Made by a program: the position numbers and the translations under genes | The notes under the pieces: generated by a model | The model's database searches: none | What the model was told of the DNA's origin: nothing | What the model saw: only the letters and a program-made list of their open reading frames with translations | In this document: piece after piece, positions 1 through 12,800 of the stretch | How the letters are laid out: each line of letters opens with the position of its first letter | Position numbering within the stretch: the first letter of the stretch is position 1 | DNA from: Lamellibrachia columna | Taxonomy: Eukaryota; Annelida; Polychaeta; Sabellida; Siboglinidae | NCBI GenBank assembly: GCA_963662155.1 | Contig: OY759267.1 | Coordinates: 16,582,489-16,646,488, forward strand | DNA length: 64,000 nt | Direction: 5' to 3'

Positions 1-74
1 CTTCCACTGTTTGTATAGATCTATGTCTACGAAACACATGATGTAGCTATGATATCAGAAACAATTACTGGCAG

Positions 75-453
75 CTGGGTAGAAAAAAATCATGATTTAA
101 AAAAAAAAAATGTTTAATCAGATTTGTTTTACTTAAATCAGATTTTTTTTATTTATTTTATTTTTTTAAATCTGGTATACACAATGTCATAAAACATTTT
201 ACTATCAGGCTATCTGGTGTCAATACAGCTACACAAGTGTGCGCACTTTGTGCTTTTGTATTAAAAAACACAAAACTTTGTTGATCTCGATGCTTGTAAA
301 CAATTATTTGTGTTAAATTCATATAAATCAGCGATTAAAAAAACCGGAAGTAAAAAAAATCATAAATCAATGATTTTTTGATTTTTTTGGAGCGATTTAA
401 ATCATGATTTAAGTCAATGATTTAAATCAAATGATTTAAATCAAACAACCCTG
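75..453 (-). mobile_element. hAT-like MITE, copy 1
   Basis: A 379-bp AT-rich element without coding capacity. It ends in CAACCCTG on the right and starts with CTGGGTAG on the left, an imperfect inverted pair of the CAGGG type usual for hAT transposons. It is flanked by an exact 8-bp duplication ACTGGCAG at 67-74 and 454-461, the target-site size of hAT elements. The body has long A/T runs and ATTTAAATCATGATTTAAA-like palindromes. A second copy lies in opposite orientation at 17364-17681. The superfamily call rests on termini and target duplication only. Confidence 0.8.
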
Positions 454-461
454 ACTGGCAG

Positions 462-1704
<1,243 letters not shown>

Positions 1705-2337
1705 CAGTGATCACACAATACAACAAATTCCACTGATGCATCAGGAGAACTGAAGCACAATCATAAACTGTCTGAGACTGATATTTGCTGCTGTAAACGC
1801 AATACTGTGCCTCATCAAATATGTGTATATAGATTAGTTGGCATCAAAGTAGCCAAACAAGTGACCACATGAAAGAGGTTCAGAAGAATTGTCCTAAGCA
1901 AGAACCAGGTTAATCGGCATGGAATAAAGGTGCATTTATGCAAAAAGATGAATGCACGTGTATTATGACAATCGCAGATCTACACAAATACTATGGAACA
2001 TCGTTTTTCACACACTTTGGTTCCTATGGGTTTTGGCTGGATTAACAAAGCATGCGAATTAGTGAATAATGCAACAATAAAGCATTGTACAGTTTTGTTC
2101 CAACAAAACGTGGTTTACTGAATAAAACAGAGTATCGAAGAATGGATAAAGGAGGTTTCACTGTATAGGATTGTATGGGATTGCACTAGATGCTTACCAG
2201 ATTCTACTCAGAACGTCATTGCAATGAACAATTCCACCTGTCTCCTTAGCATAAATAAATGTGCCCCATAGTACAAACTCATGCATGCCGTGTCAGGTTA
2301 TGTACCACAAAGTGTGTACAACAGCAAGACAATTTAC

Positions 2338-2433
2338 CTTTGACAGGTGGCGCCACAAGCAGTTTGGCAGGTGCACGAGAGTGGGACATCGCCTATGAGC
2401 TGGCTCTGACACATGCAGTCCGGTTGGCTGTTT
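2338..2433 (-). CDS. candidate extra SNRK exon (uncertain)
   Basis: A 96-bp stretch in a locally GC-rich island. On the minus strand it has an acceptor-like ...GACACAG before 2433 and a donor AAAG|GTAAAT after 2338. It would start and end in phase 2, matching the phase in which SNRK exon 4 ends, and is open in that frame, encoding a Cys-rich stretch starting NSQPDCMCQSQLIGDV. It does not resemble the known tail of vertebrate SNRK. A phase match alone has a one-in-three chance, so this is only a candidate. Confidence 0.2.
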
Positions 2434-5400
2434 CTGTGTCATGTGACAAACAGCGGGGGTAGCGGCCGACGTAGCGGTGCAGCAGGGAGGCAAACAGAAA
2501 TGTGCTGGTGTTAGTTGGATAGACCACAGAAGTGAAGGAAACAGTACCGCAGCGTCTACTCTCATCTAAAGCTTTATGCTTAAAATGTGGGAAAATACAC
2601 TGCGATTCTGACCACCTGGTGATGCCTGCAAAGACGCATGTGCACGCGCACACAAATACCTCTGTGCACACGCACACACATACCTCTGTATCTTTTGAGT
2701 AATCTGCACCAGTGCATTGAACCGTATTCCGCACGATGACAACCCAGATAGAAACCAGATATGTGGTTTCAACTGTAACCGTGCATAGCAAAAATCAAAT
2801 TAACTACAATTACTTTTCAGATTACTTTTCACGGAAGCTGAATTCACCAGGGAAAGGCCCTCTGGTGATGATGCGTCAGCTGCCAACTGTGCATCAAAAC
2901 TATTTTACGGACACACAGTGTTTCCATACCAGCCTCCAATAGTTTGCAGATTTCATGTAAATATAATTTGAGATTTGAAGAAGCAAAGAGAGAGTACTTT
3001 AATGGTCCACGGTCATCAATACCATGTGACATTCAAGTACCTTAAAGCACCCAATAGATGCACCAAAATAAAGAGCATGCCCCATGATAGGAAGAGCATA
3101 TTGCCACTAAAAACTAACAAGCAACATGTCTAATGACTTTTGCAGTAATTTTGAAGGTATAATTATATTATATATTTAGATTTTGCTCATGCCAAGTAAG
3201 AAATGCACACACACACACACACACATACATGTCACAACTATACTAATGTTTGTTTTCCTATTATGACATGCTCTCATATTTGGTGCAATACAACAGTCAG
3301 TGTAAACTGATTTAGACACAGCAAACAGTGCCAGGACTAATCACAGAAGAGGCCGCTAACCTTGGCTCCTGTAGCTGATCAGCCCTAAAATGTCCCATTA
3401 AGACAGCACTAAATTAAGGTCAGGGGCACTGCTGGGCCAGCGTTTTATCCATCCGTAACATGAGCAAACTCTCTATAAGGTCAACTGATTGAGTTGTCTA
3501 TACTCATAATGGACAGAAAATATGATAATTTTATATCAGTCTGTAAAATGCAGCAGCTGCAGTGTCCTGGAAAATGCTCACTGGCGTCAGTTAAAAGGAC
3601 AGAAGTAGAAAGATCACCTAAAGCTGAAAGTGAATAACTAAGGCTTAGATGTTCACTGCAAAGTGGTAACTTCTCGGCACAGTGCCAATTATCTTCATAT
3701 GACCTGTAATGGAAATAGCTTTTGACTAGTAATGAAAATAGTTTTTGACAAGTAATGAAAATAGTTCTTGACTGCCACCGGCTCCGAGCAAACACTAGAC
3801 TTCCCTGCTCTACTGGTAGGTCAGCTCTGCCGTCACAACTGTAAATACACTCTAAAAATAGCACAGAGCAAGTCAAAGCACAACAGGAACAGGAAGTCCA
3901 AAAATAAAGCCGCAAAGACTGGACATACTGAGAGGGTTCTCAATCATCATGATTAAGCAATAAAAATTTTGCTGTGAGGTAAACAAATTTGTAGCCACTT
4001 TCGCTGGTGCAAAACAAGGTCGTACATCTGGTAGCCAAGAGGTCATCCTCCTACCTGCTATTTTATTGACAGTGAATTTATAACATCTCTCAGCAGCTGT
4101 CGAGATCTCTATGTGAAATATGGGCATGTGTAAACAGTCCACGAAAGCCACTTAGCAAGCGGTGTGGAACGCACTTTTATCAATTGGGACTCAACCAGGT
4201 TTTTATAGCATTATGACCACTGTAATGTGTACCTGTAAATAGGTATATTGTGTAGCATTTACGTGGGCGGGTGCAATCCATTGAACCAACCATTAAAAGA
4301 TCAGAACTACTTATGGTGTAATATTCATTGCCCCACACCGCATTTGTACAACTATTCCACAGAGCTTGGAATCATAAAACAAACAAAAACCCGACCAAAA
4401 AGAATGCCAGTGACTATAAGAAATTCAGCTGCCTCAGGACATGATAAGTTTTTATCGTTGAATTCTCATCAATCTGCCTTCACTGGGGAGCAAGCTTACA
4501 AGGACTCTGGATAGCTAGCCAGCCAGGCGCATATTCCATTTCAGGCTGCAAATAATCAAATTAACTATTGTTACATATCATATTCATGAGGGACAAGCCT
4601 CCGGTCGATGCCAGTTGTACCAGAGGAAAACATAAACGGCGACTGGCAAAGGGGATAGGCCACAGTTTTTGTTGCAGGATGGTTGCTTGCTCCTTCCCTT
4701 GATTATTGTGGTTGACACCCTCCACCACTGTAGAAACGTAGTACACTAACAAAGTAATTTATTTAAAAATATTCGTTGTTGATGACATCAATTCCATGAT
4801 TCACCTATGTATCTGCTAATTCAGACACACATGCAAATGCACACACATGCACACATGGAAAACAGCAAAATACATCGACAACGAATGATGCCGTTGTTCC
4901 AATGAGCGCCATTTACCCCACATACTCTATAACTGCTCCACATAAACTTCGTACAAAGCCAGCTATGAGTAAGTCGATGATGCATGTGTGGGGGGCAGGG
5001 CCAATAAACATGGCTTTGTGCAACACCTTCCAGAAAAATAATTAACTGTGACACCCACTGATTACCACATGGTCTTACATCACATCGCTGTTAGTTACAC
5101 GAGCAGGCTGCAACGTGCAGCCCATGAATCTTACTTATACCATAGAATTTGCTTCCAAACTTTCATTATAATTTTAAAATTACACTTAATATCATTGGAA
5201 ATACATTATCATTGAAATTATATTATCTCTGAAACAATAGTATCATTGAAATTACATTATCATTTTTATGAAATCAGTTTTCATTAAAACTGGAGTGGCT
5301 CGTGATCCATGAAAGAGCTACACCTGTACATACTAACCACTTTCAACTTTGAAGTTTCTTTCAATGTTACTTTTACTTTCCAGAGATTATCTGGAGCACA

Positions 5401-6216
5401 TACATTTGTGTGTCCTCGACGTGTAATTGAGTTCTCACTTAGAAAGATGTCAAACAGAAAGGCCAATCCTAAGTAGCAATGCAGTCCCATTAAACTTGTA
5501 TAAAGCTAAGGACTAAGGAGACCACTGGCAAATTGTGTCACTGCTCCAATTACCCATTACCTCGGCAATCACCTCAAAACAACGTCTACCACTACACGAA
5601 ATTGGTTTCCTGGTGAGGGCAGGTTAGTAACGTTTAATGTTGTAAAATGATGTATTTTCCCCCAAAACATGTTTATTTTCTGATCATAGTCCATAAGGGT
5701 GTTGGCTTCGAGCGCGTGCAGACAGTTTTGTGTTACGACAGTTTAACATTAATGGTATGTTAGGCAACAGCATGAAGGGCATGGGGATATTTTCACGGGT
5801 TGCCATGTGTCAATATAATTAAAAGTTTCACGTAGAGGTTAAATGATACTGGTTTTGTGTAGCGTCATACTCTGACGTTTTTAGATGATCCCTTCTAGGG
5901 ATTCTAACACTGTTGAACTAGAGAAAGAGACTGCCCAGAGCAGTGCAACCACTGCACAGAGTTAATGATGTAATAAGAGATTACAAGACTACTAATGAGC
6001 AGGACATTAAACGAGAGTGGTAGTAATGAGTGCCTCTGCTTCATCCACACTAGTCTTAAGAACACCTGAAGAAGGACTATAGGAAAAACCTTGTGGATGC
6101 TCAGATAACTGACCCAGTCCAAACTGGGTTCATTTACCAACTCTCAATTACAATTGCAGCTCTCAGGAAATAATCCCCACACACACAATCTGATTACAAT
6201 TTTTATTACTGTTACA
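2434..6216. other. non-coding, short CA tracts, no exon recognised
   Basis: AT-rich sequence with a few short CA tracts (about 2640-2690, 3208-3232, 4828-4856). The many short open frames on both strands have no recognisable domain. If SNRK continues to the left this is intronic; otherwise it is 3' flank. Confidence 0.45.
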
Positions 6217-6669
6217 GATAGAGCAAGTGGTGCTGTGAGACTCACTGAGGAGATAGAGCAAGTGGTGCTGTGAGACTCACTAAGGAGATAGAGCAAGTGG
6301 TGCTGTGAGACTCATTAAGGAGATAGAGCAAGTGGTGCTGTGAGACTCACTGAGGAGATAGAGCAAGTGGTGCTGTGAGACTCACTGAGGAGATAGAGCA
6401 AGTGGTACTGAGACTCACTGGGGAGACAGAGCAAGTGGTGCTATGGGACTCACATGGGAAATAAAGCAAGTGGTGCTATGAGACTTACCTGGGCGGTAGA
6501 GCAAGTGGTGCAATGGGACTCACTGAGGAGATAGCGCAAGTGCTGCTACGGGACTCATAGAAGAGATATAGTTGTGGTGCTGTGGGACTCGCTGCGGAGA
6601 CAGAGCAAGTGGAGCTATGAAAATCACTGGGGAGATAGAGTAAGTGGTGTTGTGAGACTTACCGAGGAG
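6217..6669 (-). repeat. 35-bp minisatellite carrying splice donors, at the SNRK exon 4 end
   Basis: Thirteen degenerate units of 35 bp. On the transcribed (minus) strand a unit reads as about 22 nt like the 3' end of exon 4 (CACCACTTGCTCTATCTCCT), then a donor-like CA|GTGAGT, then TCTCACAG, which is also acceptor-like. Seven units keep GTGAGT and two keep GTAAGT. The unit at 6661-6669 supplies the presumed real donor CCTCG|GTAAGT. The array has therefore grown over the exon/intron boundary and continues into the intron. Confidence 0.9.
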
Positions 6670-6827
6670 ATAGAGCAAGTGGTGCCAGTAGAGGCTTGTT
6701 TGAGTCTGACTCTGGCTTGCTCCACTGACTGCCGTTCTCCTGTATCTCCTGCTGCTTCCGGAGCAGGCGCTCCGCCAGCAGGTAGTAGGTCGCGTTGATG
6801 TGACTGTAGTCGTCCGTCTCGAGGGAC
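6663..6827 (-). CDS. SNRK: SNRK exon 4
   Basis: 165 bp. The acceptor is CCACTGCAG before 6827; the first base completes the Lys codon left by exon 3. It encodes [20 protein letters not shown] and then [15 protein letters not shown] and [10 protein letters not shown]. The first part aligns with the end of the UBA-like region of SNRK. The donor is CCTCG|GTAAGT and the exon ends in phase 2. The last seven or so codons belong to the first unit of the 35-bp minisatellite, so this end of the exon may have been created by the repeat. An earlier, weaker donor cannot be excluded. Confidence 0.88.
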
Positions 6828-9800
6828 CTGCAGTGGTAAGATCATTAATTGACTTCCGGGTTCACGTCACACGAAAAAATGCCAGTGGCTTTGAGACAGC
6901 ACCTCCTTTCAATGATTTTTTTTGCACTCTGAAAAAATAGTTTATGAACAGGGAAAACAGAACATCTGCAGACCACGACATTTCTGTTGTGCACAGATTA
7001 AAATTTCTTGTCACCGGTTTGCCACATATATGCGCATGTCAGTAACGGAGGGTTCACTGGTGTATGAAGACAGAATATGGTAAGTTTGAGGAGCACCTTC
7101 CGTGTTGATTTCCTCGAAAACAAAATTATAAGTTCTTACAAAAACAATACTGCAGATCGGTGATGACACAAAAATCAAAGTGCACTGTTTCTATTAAAAC
7201 CGAATTGTGCGCCGCATGTGGAACTGACTGACTGACTATTAACATTGGCTTCAACAGGAAAAACAATAGTAGTTTTATGCCTGTGTCACACAGTCGCCAC
7301 CATGCAGAACAACACCAACAGACAGAGAATCTACTGTTTTGTAAGACAGAAAATGTATTACTTTGTAAGGATAAAGAATACGTTGTAGTACAGAACCGAT
7401 TGGTTCCCAGAATCCCAGTAGACAATCAACCAACCCCTCGGCACACTGTAGATGACTTCTCCAAGTTAACGGGCCAAGAACCAAAAACAGCTACTTTGTG
7501 AACAAAGATGTATAATAATTTTGAGGGTACTAGAGCGTGGTTTAAATTTACTCAGCGTTTTGAGTTTATTGATTAAAAAATATTGTCTGTAACACATTAG
7601 CTTTGATCTGTTTGAATAGGAAACCAAATGTGAGCAACTAATGTTAATAATGTTAGCTGTTGTCAATATCAGCTGACTAAACTATGATTATGCATTGCTA
7701 CAATGCTATTAGGCAAACGGCCGACAGCTAAGGGAAGAAACAACAGTTATTAATGACATACTAAATTGTTCAACATATATTATATATTCTACATTTCATT
7801 ATTATCTTTTTGTTGTTCACCAACTTGTCTCATTAACTGAACAGATTACTGATGCCCCAAATATGGTACTTAATGCCACACTTAAAGTTCTTCCTCAATA
7901 AAATTTTTGGTTTGTTTCGTTTTAGAAGAATTTATAAAAAAATCAAACCCATCTAGTATCCACTATGACATGCGAGCTCGTTTGAAATTATCTTATCAAT
8001 AGTATATGCCCTTTCATTAAGCCGACTGTGCATATTACTTAAGGTAGCTGGGGCAGCTATTATATGCTTGTCTTGAATTGAATAATTTCAGTAGAAGTTT
8101 TTAAGATAAATTAACCATTTCTTCACAGATCGTAGTTGAAATACTATATAATATTTCAGATTAATAAAATCTTGCGTTTTTATTTATTTGGTTATGTTCC
8201 TAGATTTTTAAAACAATTTTGCAAATGTAACAAAAATAGCCACAAAATGCAAAATTATATCATTTTGAGAAAATACCCAAAGAAATAAATGACATACATT
8301 TAAGTACGACAGTTTCACTGATCACTTTTAAGAAAATTTTGGACTGATAATTTTTCAGAAAATTTTGGTTAACATAAACAAATTATGTGTGCTACTCCAA
8401 CATGAATAAGTTCGCAAAAAGTTTAATGACAGCCTAAAGTGGCAGTGTATTTTTGACACAAACCCTTCACCTATCTTAATTCAAATTTGTGTAATTTTGC
8501 CTACATTTAAGACGCGTCCATATGCCAAATTGCAGCTTAGTAAGTGTTATTAAGCATCATTTTCTGGTTGTTAACTAGTGATAACAGAAATGTCAACAGA
8601 TATGCATACCAAACCTGATTCCAAGATCTAAGCACACATGGTCGTTACCATGGAAACATCGTCAGCATTTCTAAGAAGTCAGCGGGATTTTCATAAGGAC
8701 TGGTTTTTTAAAGGATGGCTTGGCGAAATACGACATTAGTGCCAGGTGATTATTTGTGGTGTCAACATTCAGTTCAATATTTCCGAGCATGTTATGAGGA
8801 AAACATGAAAAAATTAACTGACACGTTAGCCGCCCCAGCTACCTTAAAGTATTGACACACACGCATCGTGTGTAAACATCAATGAACCTGGTTCGTAATG
8901 TGCTCAAGGAACTGAGGAGGGAGTTTTGAACCCCTGCCACAGCCCACAGGCTATCCTGTACTTACTTGAGGATCTCCTCCTGTGTCGAGATCTTCCCGTC
9001 GATCATCCGCCGCACAACGTACTTGTGAATATCAGTGGTGATCTGCTCCCGGGATATGAGGGGCCTGAGTGGGATGATGGGAGGACCGTCCCGCGTCAGC
9101 CACGGGTCATGCATGATTCCCTTCAGACTGGCACGTTTCTCCGGCTCTCGCACCAACATGCGCTCGAGAAGCCTGCAAGCATGCAGTTCAATTAACAGCC
9201 ATTCAAGTCTTCACTGTTGAATGGCTAACATCAACAGGACCCAGATTTAATCTCAAGAATGAGCATCCGTTTTTCACTTTGTATACTTCATCCACAATGC
9301 ATTATAATTACGAGTGTTCCTCCACAAAGAAACCAATTTTGTTTAGTACTTATCAAACACTAACATTTTGAGACGATTCCTTACTTTTAATTTATACAAA
9401 ACAACAACTCTTGTGGCAATAGTGAAATCGCAGACATTTTCTAATGAATAAAATTATGAAAAGGCTGACGACTGACACCCAGCACCCATAGACAGGGTAC
9501 TTACAGCACCCATAGACATGGTATTTACAGTTCAGTAATATAATAACTTATGTATAGACACCAGTCCGATAAATTTTTATTTAATTGCTAACTACCGGCA
9601 CATATTAATACACCTTTTGGCAAAATATTTTCCACATGGATAATCACTATATGTAACCTGCAATGCTTGCTGACATGCTAAATGATGTCAATCACTCATA
9701 CATTCATTTGATAAATGCTTTATGACAACTCCACCCACAGTGAAAGCTATCTAGGCACTGCTAAACTGTTCACACAGTGTCCAGTTCAAGCTAGAAAGCA

Positions 9801-12800
9801 TTTCACATATACATCAATCTGGTTGTTATAACACGGCTACACCACCCACACTGCATCAAGCTTACAGATGGCTAGTTATGATGCGAAATTGTTCCCAAGG
9901 TATTTAGGACATGCTAGAAATGATTTAGCAGCATGTTCTCATGTTCTGTACTCAGACTAATCACACTACATTATAACTTAAATTTGGGAATTGTTTCGTG
10001 CAGGCTTGTTAACATATGCAAATACATTAGAATGCGCATCTGAATGTTGAGCATTTGAATGCGCATTCAAATGCCTCCATAAAATTGTAATTGCATTTGC
10101 ATTTGAATGCATACCTTAAACATTTGCATTTGAATTGGACCCACAAACATTTGATTTGTCAAATGCACAATCAAATGCACAATCAAATGCATGCGTAATT
10201 CTTTGAATAATTTTTATTGTTAGAATCACTTTCACAAGTTCACAACATGCCATTGGAAAAATTGCTCTGTAGTGAGCAGTACCCTCAGCAGATTATGAAA
10301 TCATTGTCTGACCTGTGAATCCACTTTCATTCGCATTTGCATTTGAGTCAAGTGAAACAATTGCAATTGCATGTTGACATGCATTTGTTAACAAGCCTGG
10401 TTCCGTGAAATGAAAACAAGATTAACTGGATATGCCACAAAAGTTACAAAACGTGCATTTATCACGCACAGTTAGTTCTATTCGTGATAACTACCCAGCC
10501 ATACAGTACACCAAGTACAGATGTCAAAGATAATTACTTCTACATGCTACATATGAAATTCCCCTGTACAGCCATACAGATAGGCAGAGACAGATAGGCT
10601 AAGATGGTAATGTCATAACGCACAAAGTAAATCTGCAGTGTCATGCTTATGCTAATATTTTCACACAAAAACTGTGAGATTTAAGGTAATTAAGTTCAGG
10701 AAATTTCACTAACGACTTAGCTACCTTTAAAGAACTCTTTTCATTGCACGGATGGACAGCACGGTTCTCCATTTGACCACTTCACATGCACAAATACATG
10801 CCACAGATCTTCATAAAACTACTCAGATCTTACAGGTTATGAGGGCACACCATTAACACAATTAACTAACCAGCTCAGTCAACAAGCAGCTGTACAAAAT
10901 ATGACCAAGAAGCAATTGTTCTTGTCTACGGCTGTGACCAATATAAGATTATGATCAACCCACAAACACAATACTCCCAAACTGCCAAATTTGGACACAT
11001 TTAACACTATAGACAGCAGTAAATTACAAAGTGTTGTGAGTGAGCAGTTGAAAGCTAGAGAATGATGTGACGGCCTTATAATTGCTTGTCAACATCTCTG
11101 TTCGTCACCTCATTTGCTCCCGAAGCATTCGCATTATTTCGCAACAACAACTTCATTCAATAATTCACACACCAATGCAATTTCTGTAAATGCAGCAACA
11201 GCGCTGGTCACTTACGACAGACGGCAGTGTTAGTTAACCACACGATGGCAATCAACATTACGTGAACAAACTGTCATTCAGATGGAGTGGCAACCAGAAT
11301 ATATAACGTAATGTTTATATATAACACCCAAGGTACAACTCAGGTCACTCTAGTTTTGTGTATGGCATTTTATTAATTAAAGTAGAATTTTCAAACAATC
11401 CATCAGTACAAACATTTAGTTATCAATTCCTTAATGGAGAGAATTAATAAAGTTTGAAACATGTCCTGATTTCATGTCATACATTTCAAAAAGTTTTGAG
11501 CTCCATATACGTATATCAAAACAAAGCTTAAATTGCATTTTTAATACATTCAGGTTTCAGGTTTTCCAACCATATTATACTGATGCAAACCACACAATTT
11601 TTTCTGGAAACTTCCACATTACTAACTGTAACATCCAATCCATTGCCAAAAATTTATATGGCATGATACTGATATCTGCTTTAACAAATTGTCAATGGGC
11701 AAAGTAAAAATAATTTTTATTTTTATTTATTTACAACCCTGTCAATCCGTTGCAGACTGTCATACATACTATGTGAGAGAGCGATGAGAAAGCCATACCT
11801 TTGACATGCAGGAGAAACATGGGGCGGCATGTGGTACTTGACATACCTTTGACATGCAGGAGAAACATGGGGCGGCATGTGGTACTTGACATACCTTTGA
11901 CATGCAGGAGAAACATGGGGCGGCATGTGGTACTTGACATACCTTTGACATGCAGGAGAAACATGGGGCGGCATGTGGTACTTGTGGTACATACCTTTGA
12001 CATGCAGGAGAAACATGGGGCGGCATGTGGTACTTGTGGTACATACCTTTGACATGCAGGAGAAACATGGGGCGGCATGTGGTACTTGTGGTACATACCT
12101 TTGACATGCAGGAGAAACATGGGGCGGCATGTGGTACTTGTGGTACATACCTTTGACATGCAGGAGAAACATGGGGCGGCATGTGGTACTTGACATACCT
12201 TTGACATGCAGGAGAAACATGGGGTGGCATGTGGTACTTGTGGTACATACCTTTGACATGCAGGAGAAACATGGGGCGGCATGTGGTACTTGTGGTACAT
12301 ACCTTTGACATGCAGGAGAAACATGGGGCGGCATGTGGTACTTGTGGTACATACCTTTGACATGCAGGAGAAACATGGGGCGGCATGTGGTACTTGTGGT
12401 ACATACCTTTGACATGCAGGAGAAACATGGGGCGGCATGTGGTACTTGTGGTACATACCTTTGACATGCAGGAGAAACATGGGGCGGCATGTGGTACTTG
12501 TGGTACATACCTTTGACATGCAGGAGAAACATGGGGCGGCATGTGGTACTTGTGGTACATACCTTTGACATGCAGGAGAAACATGGGGCGCCATGTGGTA
12601 CTTGTGGTACATACCTTTGACATGCAGGAGAAACATGGGGCAGCATGTGGTACTTGACATACCTTTGACATGCAGGAGAAACATGGGGCGGCATGTGGTA
12701 CTTGTGGTACATACCTTTGACATGCAGGAGAAACATGGGGCGGCATGTGGTACTTGTGGTACATACCTTTGACATGCAGGAGAAACATGGGGCGGCATGT

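Noticed and set aside
3481..3915. 144-codon minus ORF as a SNRK tail exon
   Set aside because: No resemblance to SNRK or any family; composition like the surrounding intron.
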